From: Dastarcus helophoroides | Taxonomy: Eukaryota; Arthropoda; Insecta; Coleoptera; Bothrideridae | Direction: 5' to 3' | NCBI GenBank assembly: GCA_028583605.1 | Contig: CM053335.1 | Span: forward strand, 13,857,053-13,921,052 | DNA: 64,000 bases | Shown here: positions 58,101 to 64,000 of the stretch, piece by piece | Layout: each line of letters begins with the position of its first letter | How positions within the stretch are numbered: position 1 is the stretch's first letter | Program-made: the position numbers and the translations under genes | The notes under the pieces: generated by a model | The model's input: the letters and a program-made list of their open reading frames with translations, nothing else | Databases searched by the model: none | Told to the model about the DNA's origin: nothing

Positions 58101-59810
58101 CGTGGGAAAAAAATCTAATACTGATGAACCTCCAAATAGCCAACTTTTTAATGTCATTTTATTTTGCTTATGGACCTCCAAGAGCACATTTCTAGATTTC
58201 AGATAATGTTTTGTCACCAAATAATTAAAATACTGTTGAGAATACCCAACTGATAAAATAATCAACGTTTTAGCTCAATTTGGATCAGGATCCTCCCTCA
58301 GAACATTTGCAAATTTTAGAGAAGTTTTCGTAGGAAAAAAATTGTAATACTGATGAATTACCAGATACCCAGATTTTAAACATAATATTATTTTTCTTAT
58401 GGACCACCAAGAGCACTTTTGTGAATTTTAGAGAAATTTTCGTGACCAAACAGTTGAAATACTGATGAAAATGGTCAACTGATGAAATACCCAGCGTTTT
58501 AGCTCATTTTTGATCAAGATCCTCCATGAAAATATTTGCAAATTTTAGAGAAGTTCTCATGGAAAAAAAAAATCTAATACTGATGAACCACCGAATACCC
58601 AACTTTTTAATGTCATATTATTTTGCTTATGAACCTCCAAGAGCACATTTGTAGATTTCAGAGAATATTTCGTCACCAAACAATTAAAATACTATTGAGA
58701 ATACCCAACTGATTAAACAAGCAACGTTTTAACTCATGTTTGATCAGTATCCTCTCTGAGAACATTAGCAAATTTTAGAGAAGTATTTATGGGAAAAAAA
58801 TGCTAATACTGATGAACCACCAGATACTCAGCTTCTTACCATAATATTATTTTTTTTTATGAATCACCAAGAGCACATTTGTGAATTTCAGAGAATTTTT
58901 TATGACCAAACAATTGAAATACTGATGAAAATGGTCAACTGATGAAACACCCAGCGTTTTAGCTCATTTTTGATCAAGATCCTCCATGAAAATATTTGCA
59001 AATTTTAGAGAAGTTCTTATGGGAAAAAAATGTAATACTGATGAACAACCGAATACCCAACTTTTTGACGACATATTATTTTGCTTTTGGACCTCCAAGA
59101 GCACATTTGCAGATTTCAGAGAATGTTTCGTCTCCAAACAATTAAAACACTGTTGAGAATACCCAAGTGGTAAAATAATCAACGGTTTAGCTCAATTTTG
59201 ATCAGGATACCCCCTAAAAACATTTGCAAATTTTGGAGAAGTTTTAATAGAAAAAAAATTGTAATACTGATGAACCACCAGATACCCACATTTTTAACAT
59301 AATATTATTTTTCTTATGGACCACCAAGAGCATGTTTGTGAATTTTAGAGAATTTTTTATGACCAAACAATTGAAATACTGATGAAAATGGTCAACTGAT
59401 GAAATACCCAGCGTTTTAGCTCAATTTTGATCAAGATCCCCCCTCAGAACATTTGCAAATTTTAGAGAAGTTTTTATGGAAAAAAAATTGTAATACTGAT
59501 GAACCACCAGATACCCACATTTTTAAAATAATATTATTTTTCTTATGGACCACCAAGAGCATGTTTGTGAATTTTAGAGAATTTTTCGTGACCAAACAGT
59601 TGAGATACTGATGAAAATGGTAAACTGATGAAATACTCAGCGTTTTAGCTCATTTTTTATTAGGATCCTCCACGAAAATATTTGCAAATTTTAGAGAAGT
59701 TCTCATGAGAAAAAAATCTAATACTGATGAACCACCAAATACTCAACTTTTTAATGTCACATTATTTTACTTATGGACCTCAAAAAGCACATTTGTAGAT
59801 TTCAGAGAAT
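52146..59810. repeat. Satellite Sat-B, main array, about 230-bp monomers (roughly 33 copies)
   Basis: Monomers carry GATCAGGATCCTCCATGA, TTTGCAAATTTTAGAGAAGT, TTCATGGGAAAAAAATTGTA, ATACTGATGAACCACC and TGGACCACCAAGAGCACATT. Two types alternate: A with TAACATAATATTATTTTTCT and B with TAACGTCATATTATTTTGCT followed by ACATTTGTAGATTTCAGAGA, giving a dimer of about 457 bp (for example 54922, 55378, 55838). A four-monomer period of about 915 bp is also visible (54900 and 55815). The first part (52146-53600) is closer to the 815-bp array and starts with the same TTTTGAATTTAAATAACTCC phrase. Most units carry a BamHI site (GGATCC). Confidence 0.94.
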
Positions 59811-60177
59811 ATCAATTTTTCGTTTTTTGTGCCATTACCTTCCCCCAAGAAAAATCTGTGTTCGCCCTTGTTACTGCCTCATAAAATCTCTGGAGATTCC
59901 AGTTATTAAAAGAATTAAAATAGTTTCTACTGACGATATAAGATTTTCTTTCAATTTTTCCACCGTAGCGAACTATCTAATTTCCTCCGAATAATTGCGT
60001 AATCAATCTACGTAAAAGTAAGATAAAATGAAGCCAAGGTTACTTATATTTGCACGCGAAACTCGTGTACGATATCTTTACAGTAACGACCAATTCCCGC
60101 AAATTTCTGGTTAATTTACCATTTAAATGTTCAATGCCATCCCATTGCGTTCGGTTATCACCGACTTCCAACATTAA
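59811..60177. other. Intergenic sequence after Sat-B
   Basis: Sat-B ends abruptly at CAGAGAAT near 59810. The following sequence is not repeated in this window and has no recognised gene; the short ORF 59773-59994 starts inside the satellite. Confidence 0.5.
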
Positions 60178-60543
60178 TGGAGTGCGCGCAAACGCGGAAG
60201 TGCTACACACAAAATATTTGTCATCGTCGTAGTAAGCAGCGTACGAGAAAGGAAAACATCCTTGATTGGGCTTCTCAAACTTCCAGTTCTTTCCCGAATC
60301 CTGAATCGAAGCGACGATGACTCAATGGGCACGTGCATTCTGCGTTCCCTCCAGACAGATGCGGCGGTGAATGACGTCATTGTGCCTTCACCCCGTGCGT
60401 TAGCCTTCTCGTTTCTCGACAAGTTCCTACGTCTATTTTCTATCTCCGCGTCTGCCACCACTTTAATGGCTCGAGAGGATTTTTGCGGGTCAAAACAAGT
60501 TAACGCAAGTGTATTCACTCGAACAGCGATGAAAGCCCACGAT
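60178..60543 (+). CDS. Unrecognised open frame in a GC-richer block (possible exon)
   Basis: The frame is open for about 121 codons, with an upstream stop at 60175-60177 and TAG at 60544-60546, in a block much richer in GC than its surroundings. No ATG lies near its beginning; in-frame ATG appears at 60325. The peptide contains VLSRILNRSDDDSMGTC and a LFSISASATTLMAREDF stretch with no domain I know. The opposite strand is also open over 60174-60518, which is expected in a GC-rich block and lowers confidence. It could be an old exon, a non-coding transcript or chance. The octamer TGACGTCA lies at 60372-60379. Confidence 0.2.
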
Positions 60544-60819
60544 TAGTCATAACGATGAATCCTGTCTTGCACTTTATTGACTAGTTGTGAGGGGTTTAAT
60601 TTATGAGTTATTTGGGGATTTCTAATAAACTGATGGGAGGAAATCTCTGGTTTTTGCCCATTTAGACACTGGGGGATCAAAAACATTAAATTTTTAAACC
60701 ATAAATAGTGGGAACTGTCAGTTTTTTTAATATGATGAAAATTGAATCGTACCTTTATCAACGTATATCGCACCTTAACCTGAATTACAATTGCTAGCAC
60801 AATTGAATTTTTAGAAGTG

Positions 60820-60972
60820 AAAAGTTGTGTTTTACTGGAATAAAAATAGCCTAAAAGGTACCCCTGAAAATATTCTACATTTTAGTAAAAGTTTCATTAA
60901 AATCCATTTAGCAGTTTCCGAGATTAGCCCGGACAAAACATCAGTCGACAGACAGACAGATAGACATTAACA
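60820..60972 (+). mobile_element. 3' tail of a non-LTR retroelement or SINE
   Basis: The order AATAAAAATAGCCTAAAAGG, then GTTTCATTAAAATCCATTTA, GCAGTTTCCGAGATTAGCCC, GGACAAAAC and a short ACAGACAGACAGA run is the classic 3' end of insect RTE-type LINEs and the SINEs that use them (known family knowledge). No coding part is seen upstream, so the copy is 5'-truncated or a SINE. The exact left border is uncertain and no target duplication was identified. Confidence 0.6.
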
Positions 60973-62831
60973 CTCTTAAATTTTATTTATACAGATTAAC
61001 TCACATTTTATTGCAGTATGTAATTAATTTTTGACTGTTAAATTGTTTGTATGAATAGGTTTTTCTAAATCCAAATAAAATTTGGACGCATCTTCCAAAA
61101 AAACGTCGTCCATGACGCTTTGACGTTTCCCCATAGCACAAGAGACAACTAGATCATCGTCCCGCATTAAATAAAACAATGTTTAGTCAATTTTTTAAAT
61201 TCTAACTTTGGTAAGTTATTCCAATCTAATCTTAATCAGTCTTTGCATATGACTAAAATAGACTTTTTAAAGTGATCGACATTATCTAATGGTTTTTTCG
61301 TACGAATGTTTTTCGATGTTACATCTTTCGTTTTCCAAAGTTTTCCTCAATTAAAAATCGACAAAATTTCCCCACTTGCATTACTCATAAAAAGTTGCTT
61401 ACGCAACTAATGCTCTTGTATTAACAACGAAAGTTCCCCGTGTTCAGGAATCGGCACGTTTCATTGAAATTAGATGACGTTTTTACCCCCAAGGTCGTTT
61501 ATTTTAATTTCATATCTATCTATCCGCGGCAGCAATACAATTTTACTGATTAGTCGTTTCGTCGGTCGGCTCGAACAAATCTAAATATGTACAGCTACTA
61601 TGTGTAGTCGATACCGACGGAGTCGGTTATACACGCACAGGTGAGGTGAAATCCTGCAAGGTCGGCGAAGTCACATGACCAGGGAATGGCCCGCCAAGTC
61701 ACTGACCAATTAAACAAAGTTGCGACGCCGTTCTAAGCCTTCGTGATGAAATCCTTACGTACTACGCGCCGATACAAATAAAACGATCGTTATCTAACCG
61801 AACGAACTCGTAAACGACTGCATTGGTCAATTTCGCGGTTAAACGAAAATCTGCTCAACTTCCCAAATCGTACCACTCCACATCATACCTTGTGTCTAGG
61901 TTACGTACGAACAGAGTATTTATAAATTCGTAAATGAACACGTTGTACGTTGGTCAAACGGCAAATCGTTCGCGATCGATTTCACGAACTCATTCCAAAA
62001 GTGTTACCGCTATCTTGTTGCCATCATACGTTTTCCATAGCCTGAGTCATAAGATATGCATTTTCTGGTATTGGGGAGCTCCCAACACACTCCAATGCCT
62101 AACCCAGCTCTCGTTGGATTACGATCTACTTCAAATTTTATCTGTCATCTTATAGAGGCAGATTTTTTTGCATACATTATATCTTAATGGCCCTAGTTAA
62201 TGCGTAAACACGTTTGGACGAAATATCACACGATAAATTTTTGCAAACAAAAGGCAATTAAAGGTAAAATAGAAGGTTAACCATTATGGGTCAATAGAAT
62301 GATGAGCGAGCGGTTCGTTAACTTGGATGGCCTCCAAATTATTAATTAATTAATTGATCATTTTCGACTTTTTCGTCGAAAACGAATTGACGAGCAAACG
62401 CTGTCGTTTAGATACAGGAAATACAAGAAATGCTCGTTTTGGTATGGATGACACGAAACGTGCAACTAAGCACGCTTGAAAAATGTTTACGGTGGGACTC
62501 CCCACGAACACAACTCATTGTTGACAATTTCAAATGTGAAGGACGCCGTCAAGGATTTACCCACATATTTGGTGCAAATAAATAATAGATAAACATGTTT
62601 TTTTTTATCGAATTTCGAAGTTGAATAACTTTTGATAACCTCATTAAAAAATAAACTATAAGTCGTCGGTAAAAAGGGAATTTCAGATTAAAGATTTCAA
62701 CCAGATTAGAGAAATTTAACTTGAAAAAATTTTTATTTCAAAGATTTTTATTTACTTCGATCCTGAACCAATTTACAACTATCGGTTGTTCAATTAAAAA
62801 ATTCAACAAATTAATTATGAAAATTTCTCAT
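60973..62831. other. Intergenic sequence; GC-richer part at 61540-61900
   Basis: No supported ORF. The GC-richer part includes CGCACAGGTGAGGTG at about 61634-61648, which would be a good splice donor if a transcript crossed it, but no coding frame leads into it. An 8-bp-arm hairpin TTTTCGAC/GTCGAAAA lies near 62363-62384 beside an ATTAATTAATTA run. Confidence 0.45.
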
Positions 62832-64000
62832 GTGATGTAATAACCAAATTTTTAGCTCATTTTTGATCAGGATCCTTCCTGAGAAAATTTGCAAATTTTA
62901 GAGAAGTTTCCATGGGAAAAAAATTGTAATACTGATGAACCACCAGGTACCCAGCTTTTTAACATCATATTATTTTTTTTACGGACCACCAAGAGCACGT
63001 TTGCGAATTTTATAGAATTTTTTGTGGCCAAACAATTAATTACTGTTGAAAATGGTCAACTGATGAAATACCTAACGTTTTAGCTCATTTTTGATCAGGA
63101 TCCTCCATGAAAATATTTGCAAATTTTAGAGAAGTTTTCATGGGAAAAAAATTGTTATACTGATGAACCACCAGATACCCAGCTTTTTAACATAATATTA
63201 TTTTTCTTATGGACCACCAAGAGCACGTTTGTGAATTTTAGAGCATTTTTCGTGACCAGAATAGTCCATGAGAACGTTTGAAATTTTTAGAGAAGTTTTC
63301 GTGGGAAAAAAATTGTAATACTGATGAACCACCAGGTACCCAGCTTTTTAACATCATATTATTTTTTTTACGGACCACCAAGAGCACGTTTGCGAATTTT
63401 ATAGAATTTTTCGTGGCCAAACAATTAATTACTGTTGAAAATGATCAACTGATGAAATACCTAACGTTTTAGCTCATTTTTGATCAGGATCCTCCATGAA
63501 AATATTTGCAAATTTTAGAGAAGTTTTCATGGGAAACAAATTGTTATACTGATGAACCACCAGATACCCAGCTTTTTAACATAATATTATTTTTCTTATG
63601 GACCACCAAGAGCACATTTGTGAATTTTAGAGCATTTTTCGTGACCAGAATAGTCCATGAGAACGTTTGAGATTTTTAGAGAAGTTTTCATGGGAAAAAA
63701 ATTGTAATACTGATGAACTACCAGATACCCAGCTTTTTAACATAATATTATTTTTCTTATGAACCACCAAGAGCACATTTGTGAATTTTAGAGCATTTTT
63801 TCGTGACCAGGATCCTCCATGAGAACATTTGTGAATTTTAGGGAAGTTTTCATGAGAAAAAAATTGTAATACTGATGAACCACCAGATAACCAACTTTTT
63901 AACATAATATTATTTTTCTTATGGACCACCAAGAGCGCGTTTGTGAATTTTAGAGCATTTTTCGTGACCAAACAATTAAAATACTGATTAAAACTGTCAA
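62832..64000. repeat. Satellite Sat-B, third array, continuing past the window end
   Basis: The same monomers as at 52.1-59.8 kb. A 389-bp higher-order unit is seen: GACCAGAATAGTCCATGAGA occurs at 63254 and 63643, and CCACCAGGTACCCAGCTTTT occurs near 62940 and 63329. The array reaches the last base and is therefore incomplete in this window. Confidence 0.93.

Noticed and set aside
60372..60379. TGACGTCA octamers (also at 15812 and 27770) as CRE promoters
   Set aside because: Three isolated octamers in 64 kb are not evidence of promoters; none is next to a supported gene.
1..64000. tRNA and rRNA genes
   Set aside because: I looked for GGTTCGAATCC-like B boxes with an A box upstream and for rRNA-like stretches on both strands and saw none; a covariance search would be decisive.

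Overview
This window looks like a gene-poor, heterochromatin-like stretch of an arthropod genome, most probably an insect. It is AT-rich by eye and has no dense ORFs, operons or ribosome-binding sites. It carries a roughly 1 kb array of TTAGG, the usual insect telomere unit, together with small relics of eukaryotic transposons. I see no complete protein-coding gene that I can defend. By adding up array coordinates, about 35 kb of the 64 kb is tandem repeat. The order in Hi-C or genetic terms is unknown; a pericentromeric or subtelomeric location is an inference from repeat density.

Left part (1-10.9 kb): a 19-bp minisatellite at the very start, a small GC-richer ORF block near 1.8-2.1 kb, and a 968-bp TTAGG/TTGGG/TTAGC array. 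Next come a 375-bp foldback and a degenerate ~400-bp tandem repeat, three abutting pentamer arrays, tandem copies of a pogo/Tigger-like transposon end, and a 0.3-0.5 kb repeat built around a GTTACAC palindrome.

Purine part (10.9-27.6 kb): four large purine-only arrays (GAAGAN hexamers, then GAGAA pentamers) all have purines on the + strand. They share conserved islands, including AACCGGT. The third array is interrupted by a clear SINE-like retroposon with a 14-bp target-site duplication. Between the arrays lie a 134-bp satellite (Sat-A), small minisatellites and foldbacks.

Middle (29.56-39.2 kb): one 9.6-kb nested satellite in which 21- or 24-bp monomers (multiples of three) sit inside 0.5-0.75 kb higher-order units. 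It includes a homogenised block of 228-bp units. Because of the periods, several frames stay open and give long protein-like ORFs that are not credible genes. A foldback with a hammerhead-like or Penelope-like motif and a second, 5'-truncated copy of the SINE (15-bp target duplication) are inserted in it.

Right part (39.2-64 kb): transposon relics around 40.3-41.7 kb (a 60-bp near-perfect palindrome, a 26-codon mini-ORF resembling the start of insect Crypton-like integrase proteins, a hairpin element, and a reverse-transcriptase fragment). These are followed by Sat-B, a roughly 230-bp satellite superfamily present as an 815-bp higher-order array (43.4-46.7 kb), a 7.7-kb array (52.1-59.8 kb) and a third array running off the right end (62.8-64 kb). 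A second Sat-A array lies at 47.8-49.6 kb. The remaining single-copy-looking segments show no recognisable genes. I found no tRNA, rRNA or CRISPR.
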